Below are positions 7,728-16,615 of a stretch of 64,000 nucleotides of DNA, piece by piece; positions within the stretch are counted from its first letter, which is position 1, and every line of letters starts with the position of its first letter. The stretch comes from Flavobacterium undicola (GTDB lineage: Bacteria > Bacteroidota > Bacteroidia > Flavobacteriales > Flavobacteriaceae), in NCBI RefSeq assembly GCF_009909155.2, contig NZ_JAAAPM020000014.1, positions 1 to 64,000 of the forward strand. Reading direction: 5' to 3'. A model generated the notes under the pieces. The model was not told where the DNA came from, made no database searches, and was given only the letters and a program-made list of their open reading frames with translations. Position numbers and translations under genes: made by a program.

Positions 7728-9118
7728 TATTTCTTGTCTTTAGATTCTTTTGCTTTTTTAGCATACCATTCTCTAAATGATTCTTCTGGCGGTGCTGGCA
7801 TTTCTCTTTGCTTGTACCAAGCATTAAGATTGTTGTTTACCATAAAAGGCAAATTCTTCATTACAAATCGACCTGCTTTTCCTGCAATTTTAAAAACGGT
7901 TGGATTAGCTAAGACAGCCGACATTCCTTTCATGGCCATTGTTTTAGAACTTGGCGTATAACCTTCCTTAACTAAAACCTGACGCCATTTATACAACTGG
8001 TCGTGAATATCAATCTTTACCGGACATACATTAGTACAAGAACCACATAGCGTACTTGCAAAAGGCAAATCGGCATTCTTTTTCATGTCTAAGTTTGGTG
8101 CCAAAATAGAACCAATAGGACCTGCAACCGCATTATGATAACTGTGTCCACCACTTCTTCTGTAAACCGGACAAGTGTTCATACAAGCCCCACAACGAAT
8201 ACATTTTAGAGAGTTTCTAAACTCTTCACGTCCTAATTGCGTACTTCTGCCATTATCAACAATCACAATGTGCATTTCCTGACCATCTCTTGGCTTTTTA
8301 AAATGACTTGAGAAAGTAGTAATAGGTTGTCCTGTAGCACTTCGAGCCAATAAACGAAGAAAAACACTCAAATGTTTGCGTTGCGGAATTAATTTCTCAA
8401 ATCCCATACAAGCAATGTGAACGTCAGCAAGATGCGCCCCCATGTCGGCATTTCCTTCATTGGTACACACCACAAATTCACCCGTTTCAGCAACTGCAAA
8501 ATTCACTCCTGTAAGTGCTACTTTTCTAGTTAAGAAAGTATCTCTTAATTCTTTTCGAGCCGCTTCGGTTAAATATTGAGGATCGTTATTCCCTTTTTCT
8601 GTTCCAAGGTGTTCGTGAAAAGTATCACTTACATCTTCCTTTTTTAAGTGAATAGCAGGCAATACGATATGACTTGGTGGTTCTTTTCTTAATTGAACAA
8701 TAAATTCCCCTAAATCGGAATCAATTACTTCAACTCCATTCTCTGCTAAATATTCATTCAAATGACATTCTTCGGTAAGCATTGATTTTGATTTTACCAT
8801 TTGGGTAACACCATGCTTAGCAATGATAGAATGTACTATTTTATTGTGTTCGTCTCCATCAGCAGCCCAATGGATAATAATTCCGTTTTCTTTGGCTTTA
8901 GCTTCAAATTCGACTAAATAATCGTGAATATTTGAAAGTACATTGTTTTTAATATTTGAAGCCGTCTCACGAAGTGCTTCCCATTCCGGGATAGCATGAG
9001 CTGATTTATCTCTTTTTGAACGAACAAACCAAAGCGTTTCATCATGCCAGTTTACACGTTCTACATCTTTATTAAAAATAGCCGCTGCGTGACTATGATC
9101 TATTGTATTTTCTTTCAT
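7727..9118 (-). CDS. lutB: Lactate utilization iron-sulfur protein B
   Basis: 463 residues. The N-terminal two thirds are a LUD-type domain (VALTGVNFAVAETGEFVV is a signature). Two ferredoxin-like [4Fe-4S] clusters follow: CIRCGACMNTCPVY near 305-318 and CGSCTNVCPVKID near 355-367. The tail after FKIAGKAGRF is the usual LutB_C segment. LutB passes electrons from lactate oxidation within the LutABC complex. It lies 91 bases downstream of lutA and overlaps lutC by one base. The near-palindrome at 9112-9129 covers its start codon and may fold over the initiation site. Confidence 0.94.
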   Translation of the reverse strand: MKENTIDHSHAAAIFNKDVERVNWHDETLWFVRSKRDKSAHAIPEWEALRETASNIKNNVLSNIHDYLVEFEAKAKENGIIIHWAADGDEHNKIVHSIIAKHGVTQMVKSKSMLTEECHLNEYLAENGVEVIDSDLGEFIVQLRKEPPSHIVLPAIHLKKEDVSDTFHEHLGTEKGNNDPQYLTEAARKELRDTFLTRKVALTGVNFAVAETGEFVVCTNEGNADMGAHLADVHIACMGFEKLIPQRKHLSVFLRLLARSATGQPITTFSSHFKKPRDGQEMHIVIVDNGRSTQLGREEFRNSLKCIRCGACMNTCPVYRRSGGHSYHNAVAGPIGSILAPNLDMKKNADLPFASTLCGSCTNVCPVKIDIHDQLYKWRQVLVKEGYTPSSKTMAMKGMSAVLANPTVFKIAGKAGRFVMKNLPFMVNNNLNAWYKQREMPAPPEESFREWYAKKAKESKDKK

Positions 9119-9209
9119 ATATGTGAAAGTTTATTTTTTATTGTCATATATGTTATCGCCTTTAATTCATCGGTATTTGTTTTCAACAAATTTGTTAATA
9201 GTGGCGATT

Positions 9210-9944
9210 TCATATTGAGTTTAAAATTTCTGCAATGTGAATTACTTTAATATTGCTTTTTTGTCTTCTTAGAATTCCTTCTAAATGCATTAAGCATGAC
9301 ATATCTCCACCGGTAATATAATCTACTTGGTGTGCTGCGTGATCTTCTATACGGTCTAGTCCCATTTTCACAGAAACGGCTTCTTCGGTAACACAAAAAG
9401 TACCTCCAAAACCACAACACTCATCTTTTCTGCTTAAGGATACTAAATCCAAACCTTTTATCTTACTCAATAACTGTTCAGGTTTAGAAAAAGGAGCCGC
9501 ATTTAATTCACTCATTTGTGAAAGATGTAATCCGCGTTGACCGTGACAACTTTGGTGCATTCCTACTTTATAAGGAAAATTCCCTTCGATAGATTCTACT
9601 TTTAATATATCGGTTAGAAATTCTGTTAGTTCATACACATGCTTTCTAATATGTGTAGCAGCAGCTTCATTCTCCTTAGAATGAAGGTGTTCCTTCACAT
9701 GCATTGTACAACTTCCAGAAGGACAAACGACATAATCAAATTCAGAAAAATTATTCACAAAATTAGTATCACATCCTCCGGTTAAATGAGAATAACCGCT
9801 ATTAGCCATTGGTTGTCCACAGCAAGTTTGATCCATTGGAAAACTTACTTCACATCCAAATTTCTGTAATAACTCTAAGCTTGCAATACCTATTTGTGGA
9901 TAAAATTGATCCACATAACAAGGTATAAAAAGTCCAACTTTCAT
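9210..9944 (-). CDS. lutA: Lactate utilization protein A (CCG domain Fe-S protein)
   Basis: 244 residues from the favoured ATG at 9944; an in-frame ATG at 9968 would add eight polar residues (MLNNKQQH) not expected before the conserved KVGLFIPCYVDQFYPQ start. Two cysteine-rich CCG domains are visible: CTCCGQPMANSGY-like sequence in the first half and KDECCGFGGTFC in the second, each preceded by a further conserved Cys. These bind iron-sulfur clusters in GlpC/HdrB-like proteins. LutA is the catalytic-side subunit of LutABC. It sits between rhaB and lutB, which links lactate oxidation to rhamnose breakdown. Confidence 0.92.
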   Translation of the reverse strand: MKVGLFIPCYVDQFYPQIGIASLELLQKFGCEVSFPMDQTCCGQPMANSGYSHLTGGCDTNFVNNFSEFDYVVCPSGSCTMHVKEHLHSKENEAAATHIRKHVYELTEFLTDILKVESIEGNFPYKVGMHQSCHGQRGLHLSQMSELNAAPFSKPEQLLSKIKGLDLVSLSRKDECCGFGGTFCVTEEAVSVKMGLDRIEDHAAHQVDYITGGDMSCLMHLEGILRRQKSNIKVIHIAEILNSI

Positions 9945-10031
9945 ATGCTGTTGTTTATTGTTTAACACTTTAATTAAAATTGCCTATCAATATTCGTTTT
10001 AAGATTGAATTATGATAGGCAAATTTAGATA

Positions 10032-11384
10032 TTAATGTTTGTAAAATTTTAAATCAATTAAATCATTTTGAATTGGTTTTGTATTCCAATTTTTATGAAT
10101 GGCTAAGGCAGCTCCTAGTGAACTGGCTTGCGCCATGGATGCAGCATATACTTCCATTTCAGGGAAAGCTTCCGCTAACAAGTTCATATAAATCGAATTT
10201 TTACTGAAACCTCCATCAACAAAAACTTTCTTTACCGGACTATTATAAATTACTAATTTAGTCGAAACAATTTGTTGAGCAATTAAATCCAACATTAACT
10301 GATGGTACCCTTCATCATAATTTTCAAAATCAGATAAATCTCTTTGGTTGAAAGGACAATCTTTTAGAATCGTACTATCTTCCTTAGTATATTGTTTGAA
10401 TTTAGCTCTTAACTTAGTAATAATATCTTTATCGTAAAGCACGTGTTTGTAAGAATCTAAAGGAGCATTAAAATGTGTTGCCAATTTTACTGACTGAATT
10501 TCATGCTCATTTCCTGCAAACAAACGAGAAGCTTTTACCGGTTTTCCTTTATAATGTAAAAAGCACAAGCAATCATTTTGCAATTCCTCAAAGGTAAGCT
10601 TTTTATCATTAAACGGATTCATAGTAATAACCCAAGTTCCAGTTGACAACAATACAAATGGATCTTCAAAATTGATAATATAAGGAATCAAAGCCGAAGA
10701 ACTATCATGCAACCCAATTCCAACTGCAATATCATTCTCGATGGTTATAGCATCTTCAGAATCATGAATTGGTGGCAGTTTTTCATCTATATTTTGCTTT
10801 CTAATCCATTTGTGGTATTTCATTTTATTGAAATTCCAAAGATTAGTGTGACAACCAATACTTGTGATATCTGTAAAACCTTGTTTAGTTAAAAGAAAAC
10901 TCATGTATTGTGGCAAATGCAAACAGTATTTTACCTTATCAAAAACCTCAGGGTTTTCTTTTTTCAATCGGTAAATTTGCATTCCGGAATTCAAACTTCC
11001 TAAAACCGGAGAAGCAGTTTTCACTGCGAAAACTTCTTCTCCTTGGTATTTAGAATAAAATTTATTTTTAAGCTTTTCAGGATAGGGTCTTAGATAATTG
11101 TACAAAGGCGTTAAAGGATTTCCTTCTTCGTCTACGTACACAAAACTGGCACCATAAGTACTAAAATTCACTGCTTTTAAATTGTATTGTGTTTGAGATT
11201 TCATCTCTTCCCAACATCCCAAAAACCAGTCTTTTAGTGCTACAATATCTTCGCAAGGAAATCCATCTTCATCAACTGTTTCAGGAAGATTTACTGAGTT
11301 TTCCCAAACAATTTGATAGCTTTCATTAAATAGAAAGGCTTTTTTATTTGTTTTTCCAATATCGAAAATGGCTACTGCATTCAT
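10032..11384 (-). CDS. rhaB: Rhamnulokinase-like FGGY carbohydrate kinase
   Basis: 450 residues with the FGGY kinase layout: the N-terminal phosphate-1 loop DIGKTNKKAFLF, a central nucleotide region LLSTGTWVITMNPF, and the C-terminal adenosine motif VFVDGGFSKNSIYMN. Such kinases phosphorylate ketoses. Placement 13 bases after an L-rhamnose isomerase and beside rhaM and rhaE indicates L-rhamnulose as substrate, giving rhamnulose-1-phosphate. It is shorter than the E. coli enzyme (about 490 residues) and its DIGKTNKK start departs from the classical D-G-T-S pattern, as in other Bacteroidota kinases of this type. Activity on L-fuculose cannot be excluded from sequence alone. Confidence 0.88.
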   Translation of the reverse strand: MNAVAIFDIGKTNKKAFLFNESYQIVWENSVNLPETVDEDGFPCEDIVALKDWFLGCWEEMKSQTQYNLKAVNFSTYGASFVYVDEEGNPLTPLYNYLRPYPEKLKNKFYSKYQGEEVFAVKTASPVLGSLNSGMQIYRLKKENPEVFDKVKYCLHLPQYMSFLLTKQGFTDITSIGCHTNLWNFNKMKYHKWIRKQNIDEKLPPIHDSEDAITIENDIAVGIGLHDSSSALIPYIINFEDPFVLLSTGTWVITMNPFNDKKLTFEELQNDCLCFLHYKGKPVKASRLFAGNEHEIQSVKLATHFNAPLDSYKHVLYDKDIITKLRAKFKQYTKEDSTILKDCPFNQRDLSDFENYDEGYHQLMLDLIAQQIVSTKLVIYNSPVKKVFVDGGFSKNSIYMNLLAEAFPEMEVYAASMAQASSLGAALAIHKNWNTKPIQNDLIDLKFYKH

Positions 11385-11397
11385 TTAATGTTGTTTT

Positions 11398-12672
11398 TTA
11401 TAATCCTGTTGCTACAGTTTTCAATCCTCTTTCTCCAATTAAAGCATCACGTACAGCTAACTGGCGATATAATCCAACTGGATTCAACGCAGCACCTGAA
11501 CGCAAACGAGCTTCAGCTACTAATGCACGAACATCAGTACGGAAAGCATTTTGTAAAATTTCCTGAGCTTTAACAACATCATTTTCATTTTGAGCAATTT
11601 CTAACGCTTTTCTGTCAACAGAAAGTGCCTGAGCATAAGCAATCATAATAGCTTCAACAGATTGTAATAAATCTTCCATTGGATCTTTTACGTTATGAGA
11701 AGCATCAATCATCCAACCTAAGTCAGTTGCATGGTTCATTCCTCTGGCATCCATTCCTTCTACTAATTCGTTGAAGATTAAGAATAATTGGTAAGGTTTT
11801 AATGCACCAGCAGTTAAATCGTCATCTCCGTATTTAGAATCATTGAAGTGGAAACCTCCTAATTTATCTTCCATTAATAATAAAGAAACAATTTGCTCAA
11901 TATTAGCATTTGGAAGGTGGTGACCTAAATCAACTAAAGTTTTTGCTTTATCTCCTAATTTTTTCACATAAGAATAAGATTGTCCCCAATCAGCAACTGT
12001 AGTAGAGTAGAAATTAGGCTCAGCACATTTGTATTCTAAGAATAATTTCCAGTCAGCAGGCAATGCAGCATAAATTTCTTGTAAACTTTCTAATGTATTT
12101 TCGTAAGCTTTACGGAAATTCAATTGTCCTGGAAAGCAAGATCCATCAGCTAACCAAACAGTCAATGACTCAGAACCTAACTCAACACCTTGTTGAATTA
12201 CGTCGATATTGTGTTGAACCGCTTGTTTACGGATTGCTTTGTTTACATTTTGTAATGAACCAAATTTATAAGAGTACTCACTATTCGCTTGGTCTTGAAA
12301 TGTATTAGAGTTAACTGCATCAAATTTCAAATTGTGTTGTGCTGCCAAAAATTTAATAGCATTATAATCAGTTGCTGTATCCCATGGAATGTGTAATGAA
12401 ATAGCTCCAGAAGCATTATTCAAAGCGTGTAGCAAACCTACATCTTCGATTTTTTCTTCTAATGAACGAGGCTCTCCACCACCTGGAAAACGTCCAAAAC
12501 GAGTTCCTCCAGTTCCCAATGCCCAAGAAGGAATTGCGATTTGGAAATCGATTAATTTTTTAATAATATTTTCTGTTTCAGCAATTTCAGAAGCAGAAAA
12601 AACTAATTTATTTTTATGAGAAGTATAAAGCCCATCATTGTGAGCAGCAATTTTGTTAGAATCTAATATCAT
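11398..12672 (-). CDS. rhaI: L-rhamnose isomerase, RhaI type
   Basis: 424 residues, matching the RhaI family (Pseudomonas stutzeri-type L-rhamnose isomerase) rather than enterobacterial RhaA. The TIM-barrel xylose-isomerase-like fold is marked by IPSWALGTGGTRFGRFPG near 49-66, KLFLEYKCAEPNFY near 208-221 (metal-binding Glu), VDLGHHLPNANIE and GGFHFNDSKYGDDDL near 275-289 (metal-binding Asp/His). It converts L-rhamnose to L-rhamnulose with a divalent metal. rhaM lies 15 bases upstream and rhaB 13 bases downstream. Confidence 0.94.
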   Translation of the reverse strand: MILDSNKIAAHNDGLYTSHKNKLVFSASEIAETENIIKKLIDFQIAIPSWALGTGGTRFGRFPGGGEPRSLEEKIEDVGLLHALNNASGAISLHIPWDTATDYNAIKFLAAQHNLKFDAVNSNTFQDQANSEYSYKFGSLQNVNKAIRKQAVQHNIDVIQQGVELGSESLTVWLADGSCFPGQLNFRKAYENTLESLQEIYAALPADWKLFLEYKCAEPNFYSTTVADWGQSYSYVKKLGDKAKTLVDLGHHLPNANIEQIVSLLLMEDKLGGFHFNDSKYGDDDLTAGALKPYQLFLIFNELVEGMDARGMNHATDLGWMIDASHNVKDPMEDLLQSVEAIMIAYAQALSVDRKALEIAQNENDVVKAQEILQNAFRTDVRALVAEARLRSGAALNPVGLYRQLAVRDALIGERGLKTVATGL

Positions 12673-12687
12673 GATAATTATAAATTT

Positions 12688-13002
12688 TTAAGGTAAATAA
12701 AAAACTTCTTTGAGTGAAACACTCACTGGCGAATTGTCTGGATTTGCATCCATAATATCACCCATATATTTCCACCATTTTTGCATAATAGCGTGCTGAG
12801 GAAGTTCGTCTAATCGACTAGGATCTTCAATTTTTAAAACACCAAAAAGGGCATGTGTATCTTCATCAAAAAAAATAGAGTAATCCTCTACTCCTACACT
12901 TTTTAACAAATCGGCTAATTCTGGCCACAATTCATCATGTCTTTTTTGGTACTCTTGAACCTGACCTTGATGCAACTGCATTTTAAATGCTACTTTTTTC
13001 AT
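12688..13002 (-). CDS. rhaM: L-rhamnose mutarotase
   Basis: 104 residues, the normal size of RhaM. It has the conserved start KVAFKMQLHQGQVQEYQKRH, where His is the catalytic residue, then ELWPELADLLKSVGVEDYSI, and the closing AIMQKWWKYMGDIM with its paired tryptophans. It interconverts alpha and beta anomers of L-rhamnose so that the isomerase receives its substrate. It is the first gene after the terminator-like hairpin downstream of rhaE, so it probably starts its own transcript covering rhaM-rhaI-rhaB-lutABC. Confidence 0.95.
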   Translation of the reverse strand: MKKVAFKMQLHQGQVQEYQKRHDELWPELADLLKSVGVEDYSIFFDEDTHALFGVLKIEDPSRLDELPQHAIMQKWWKYMGDIMDANPDNSPVSVSLKEVFYLP

Positions 13003-13125
13003 AATTTATGGTGATTATAAGCGGTAGATTTAAAAACAATGCTAACCACCTAAGTTGCTATAAAGAATAATTGCTTTTTTAAAAGAAGATAAAAAAATAA
13101 AGATGTCGTTAGTAGATTAAGAAAA

Positions 13126-13156
13126 ATCTAACGCCCGAAAGAATCGGACGTTAGAT
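13126..13156 (-). terminator. Hairpin between rhaE and rhaM
   Basis: An imperfect 13-base inverted repeat (13126-13138 with 13144-13156, one mismatch, 5-base loop; core ATCTAACG/CGTTAGAT). On the minus strand it is followed by five Ts. It lies 28 bases beyond the rhaE stop and about 120 bases before rhaM, so it can end or attenuate the rhaT-rhaE transcript. Confidence 0.7.
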
Positions 13157-13184
13157 AAATCAATCTAAAAACTAACATCTAAAA

Positions 13185-15320
13185 TTATCTATAAAAGCCC
13201 ATAGATACACCACCGTCAACATTCAAAGCATTTCCTGTTGATTTGCCTAACAAACCACCAACAAAAGCAAAACATGCATTAGCAATATCATCTGGCAATA
13301 TAATTTCGTTTAATAAAGTACGTTTAGCGTAGTAAGCTGGCAATTCAGCTACTGTAATACCATACGCTTTTGCACGTCCTTCAGCCCATCCACCTGACCA
13401 AATATTTGAATCAGAGATAACAGCATCAGGATTAACTGTGTTCACACGGATTTTATCAGCTCCTACTTCAGCAGCCATCAAACGTGTTAAGTGAGCTTGA
13501 GCCGCTTTAGCAGATCCGTATCCAGCGTTGTTTGGTCCTGCAACAACTGCATTTTTAGATACGATATTAACGATATCTCCACCAAAACCTTGTTTACGCA
13601 TTACTTCGATTCCAGCTTTAGAAACAATAAATTGTCCTTTAACTAAGATATCATATAATCTATCCCACTCTTCTAATGAATGCTCAGCAATAGATTTAGA
13701 AATACTAATTCCTGCATTATTTACAATAATATCAGCACCACCAAATGCTAAACAAGCAGCATCTAAAGCTTTAGCTGTACTATCAGCATCAGTTACGTTT
13801 AATAAAGTACTAGAAACAGCATCTTTACCAAAAGTTTTGATAAAATCAGCAGTTGCACCTTCTAAACGCTCTTCGTTGATATCGTTGATTACAACACAAG
13901 CACCTTCTTCAGCAAATTTCTTAGCGATAGCCTTACCAATTCCACCTGCAGAACCTGTAATCAAAGCGATTCTTCCAGATAATGCTTTTGGTTTTGGCAT
14001 ACGTTGTAATTTAGCTTCTTCTAACAACCAATATTCGATATCAAAAGCTTCTTGACGTGGCAATGAAGTATATTCTGAAACTGCTTCAGCACCTTTCATT
14101 ACGCTTACTGCATTGATATAATATTCAGATGCCAAACGAGCCATTGTTTTGTCTTTTGCAAAAGTAAACATACCAACACCTGGATATAAAATTACAACCG
14201 GGTTTGGATCACGCATTGCTGGTGAGTTTGATTTTTTACAAGTGTTATAGTACTCAGAGTACATTTGACGATACGCTTCAAAAGCTGGAGCTAACTTAGC
14301 TTTGATAGCATCAACATCAGATAAATCTTCGTTTGGAGCTAATTCAATTACTAAAGGACTGATTTTAGTTCTCAAGAAGTGATCAGGACAAGAAGTTCCA
14401 AGAGGAGCTAATGTTTCTAAATCATTAGAATTGATGAACTCTAAAACTCTGGCATCATCAGTATAGTGACCAATCATTTTACGTTCTGAAGAACAGAAAC
14501 CTCTTAAGATTGGAGCTAATTTAGCAGCTTGAACCTGACGAGCTTCAACAGCTAAACTTTCGATTTTTTGACCTCCAAAAACTGGACGTGTTTTTCCGTA
14601 GTTAGACTCTAAATACTCAGCACATTTTTCAATTACTTCAAGAGTATTGATATAACTTTCGTATGAAGTATCTCCCCAAGTAAACAAACCGTGAGATCCT
14701 AACATTACTCCTTTTAGTTTTTTCCCTTTAGCAGCAGCTTCTTCTAAACAAGCACGCATTTGCAAACCAAGGTCAAAACCTGGACGTTGCCATCCAACCC
14801 ATCCAATCTCTCCGTTGAATAATTCTTCAGTGATTTTTGCACCATCTTTTGCAGCAGCAATAGCAATAGCAGCATCTGGGTGCAAGTGATCGATGTGAGC
14901 AAATGGTAAGAAACCGTGTAAAGGTGTATCAATTGAAGGCGCTTTTGAAGCTAAATCAAAAATACAGTGGTTGAATAATTCCACCATTTCGTCTTCATGC
15001 TCAATTCCTCTATACACGTTTTCTAAGTTGCGAAGTCTTTCTAAGTAAAGAGCAGCACAACCTGATTTTGTTAATGTTCCAATATCACCACCAGAACCTT
15101 TAATCCACATTACCTCAGTTGCAGCTCCAGTTAATGGATCTTTATCAGTAATTTTCACAGAAGTATTTCCACCTCCATAGTTCGTTAATCTTAAATCTGC
15201 GCCTAATAAATTAGAGCGATAGATAAAAAGTGCCACTTCATCTCCTGCTAATTCAGCAGCTTTTGCATCATCCCAAAGGTAACTTACGTGCTTAAAAGTC
15301 ATTGTATTTGTATTTGACAT
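13185..15320 (-). CDS. rhaE: Bifunctional rhamnulose-1-phosphate aldolase / lactaldehyde dehydrogenase
   Basis: 711 residues with two enzymes fused. Residues 1 to about 420 are a class II aldolase/adducin domain: TNYGGGNTSVKI, then zinc-ligand histidines in HGFLPFAHIDHLHPD and the GSHGLFTWGDT stretch. Residues about 445-711 are a short-chain dehydrogenase: nucleotide loop ITGSAGGIGKAIAKKF, NNAG, and the catalytic YGSAK. This is the RhaE/RhaEW (YuxG-like) family, which cleaves rhamnulose-1-phosphate to dihydroxyacetone phosphate and lactaldehyde and oxidises the latter to L-lactate with NAD. lutABC in the next transcription unit would take the lactate onward. rhaT lies 33 bases upstream. Confidence 0.93.
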   Translation of the reverse strand: MSNTNTMTFKHVSYLWDDAKAAELAGDEVALFIYRSNLLGADLRLTNYGGGNTSVKITDKDPLTGAATEVMWIKGSGGDIGTLTKSGCAALYLERLRNLENVYRGIEHEDEMVELFNHCIFDLASKAPSIDTPLHGFLPFAHIDHLHPDAAIAIAAAKDGAKITEELFNGEIGWVGWQRPGFDLGLQMRACLEEAAAKGKKLKGVMLGSHGLFTWGDTSYESYINTLEVIEKCAEYLESNYGKTRPVFGGQKIESLAVEARQVQAAKLAPILRGFCSSERKMIGHYTDDARVLEFINSNDLETLAPLGTSCPDHFLRTKISPLVIELAPNEDLSDVDAIKAKLAPAFEAYRQMYSEYYNTCKKSNSPAMRDPNPVVILYPGVGMFTFAKDKTMARLASEYYINAVSVMKGAEAVSEYTSLPRQEAFDIEYWLLEEAKLQRMPKPKALSGRIALITGSAGGIGKAIAKKFAEEGACVVINDINEERLEGATADFIKTFGKDAVSSTLLNVTDADSTAKALDAACLAFGGADIIVNNAGISISKSIAEHSLEEWDRLYDILVKGQFIVSKAGIEVMRKQGFGGDIVNIVSKNAVVAGPNNAGYGSAKAAQAHLTRLMAAEVGADKIRVNTVNPDAVISDSNIWSGGWAEGRAKAYGITVAELPAYYAKRTLLNEIILPDDIANACFAFVGGLLGKSTGNALNVDGGVSMGFYR

Positions 15321-15353
15321 TATATATAAAATTTAAAATTGTTAATCTGTTTA

Positions 15354-16403
15354 TTATAGTGAATTTCCGATTCCTACTAACACAATAGAAGCTAGAATCA
15401 ATCCGATACCTAATAAGAATGTTCTAAAAGTCTTTTTAGACACTCCCGTCCATTCTTTCAAATAAAATCCCCAAAAATTAGCAGTCAAAATAATGGTCGC
15501 CATGTGTAAAATCCATGAACTTGCTCCATTTCCTAATTTACTTTCTCCCATTCCGTAAAAGAAAAATTGTAAAAACCACATAGTACCTGCAAGAGCTGAA
15601 AACATTATATTTCTGGTAATAGGCGTACTGCTATTAGTGTAATCTTTAAATGTTTTATTTCTAAAATTAAGGTACATACACCAAAGGAAATTAGTAGTAA
15701 GACCTCCCCAAAGCAATACTACATAAGTAACATTGTTTTGAAACAAAGGGTTAAACCCTAATCTCACTGCTTCTTCAGCCATTGGTTTTCCAGCTTCAAT
15801 TCCAAAATTGAAAAATGAACTTAAAATCCCTGAAATAATTGCGATGATAAGTCCTTTTACCAAGCTAAATTCTTTGTCTTTATCTTCGTGACCTACCGCA
15901 AAATCTTTTTCTTTAAGCATTCCTGCTTTACCAGAAAATGCAATCCCAATAAGACAAACCAAAACCCCTAACAATACTAATTGTCCTCCAGTGTTAGACA
16001 ACATATCAGTAAAAGAAACTTTACCTTCTGTTGGATAAAAATTATAATAGATAGAAGGAACTAATGCTCCAAAAGCAGAACAAAAACCTAATGTAATTGA
16101 GTTCCCTAATGACATTCCTAAATAACGTACTCCTAAACCATAAGTCAATCCACCGATACCCCAAATCAATCCCATAGAATAAGTAACTGCCTTAATAGTT
16201 GGCGCAGCAGTACTAATAATCTCAGCAAAACCAGGAATTGTTAAATAAGCAGCAACAGGTGGAACAATCAACCAAGAGAAAAATCCTCCTACGATCCAAT
16301 AGCTTTCCCAAGCCCAACCTTTAACCTTTTTAAAAGGCATATAAAAACTACCTGAAGAGAAACCTCCAATTGAGTGAAAAAGAAGACCGAGAATTGATTC
16401 CAT
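15354..16403 (-). CDS. rhaT: L-rhamnose/proton symporter
   Basis: 349 residues with about ten hydrophobic segments and family stretches such as FSSGSFYMPFKKVKGWAWE near 15-33, WGIGGLTYGLGVRYLGMSLG near 80-99 and GGLTTNFLWCMYLNFRNKT near 234-252. RhaT imports L-rhamnose with protons (sodium has been proposed for some relatives) across the inner membrane. It is the first gene of the rhamnose block, 33 bases before rhaE, with a 212-base upstream gap in which regulation by the GntR protein further upstream may act (inferred). Confidence 0.93.
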   Translation of the reverse strand: MESILGLLFHSIGGFSSGSFYMPFKKVKGWAWESYWIVGGFFSWLIVPPVAAYLTIPGFAEIISTAAPTIKAVTYSMGLIWGIGGLTYGLGVRYLGMSLGNSITLGFCSAFGALVPSIYYNFYPTEGKVSFTDMLSNTGGQLVLLGVLVCLIGIAFSGKAGMLKEKDFAVGHEDKDKEFSLVKGLIIAIISGILSSFFNFGIEAGKPMAEEAVRLGFNPLFQNNVTYVVLLWGGLTTNFLWCMYLNFRNKTFKDYTNSSTPITRNIMFSALAGTMWFLQFFFYGMGESKLGNGASSWILHMATIILTANFWGFYLKEWTGVSKKTFRTFLLGIGLILASIVLVGIGNSL

Positions 16404-16615
16404 TTAATAATTTGGTTTAATGTTTATAATTTTTCGATTTGTAAAATAATAGAATATCTGAAACATAACTGTCCTGCACAGTCATGACATTATTGGCTTT
16501 TATGCAATTATTCCAGAATAAATATGTTTTTTTACATATTATTTAACTGATTCATTGTCATTTAAAGCGCAACCACTTATAATTATAACAGATTATATTG
16601 ATTTTTTTAAATAAA

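Noticed and set aside
9112..9129. CTTTCA...TGAAAG near-palindrome over the lutB start as an operator
   Set aside because: The centre is asymmetric, the arms are only six bases and AT-rich, and it may be chance; it was not listed as a separate feature.
13528..14055. 175-codon plus-strand frame opposite rhaE
   Set aside because: It lies entirely on the reverse strand of a well-supported aldolase/dehydrogenase gene and encodes low-complexity Pro/Ser/Leu-rich sequence without known motifs; a shadow frame.
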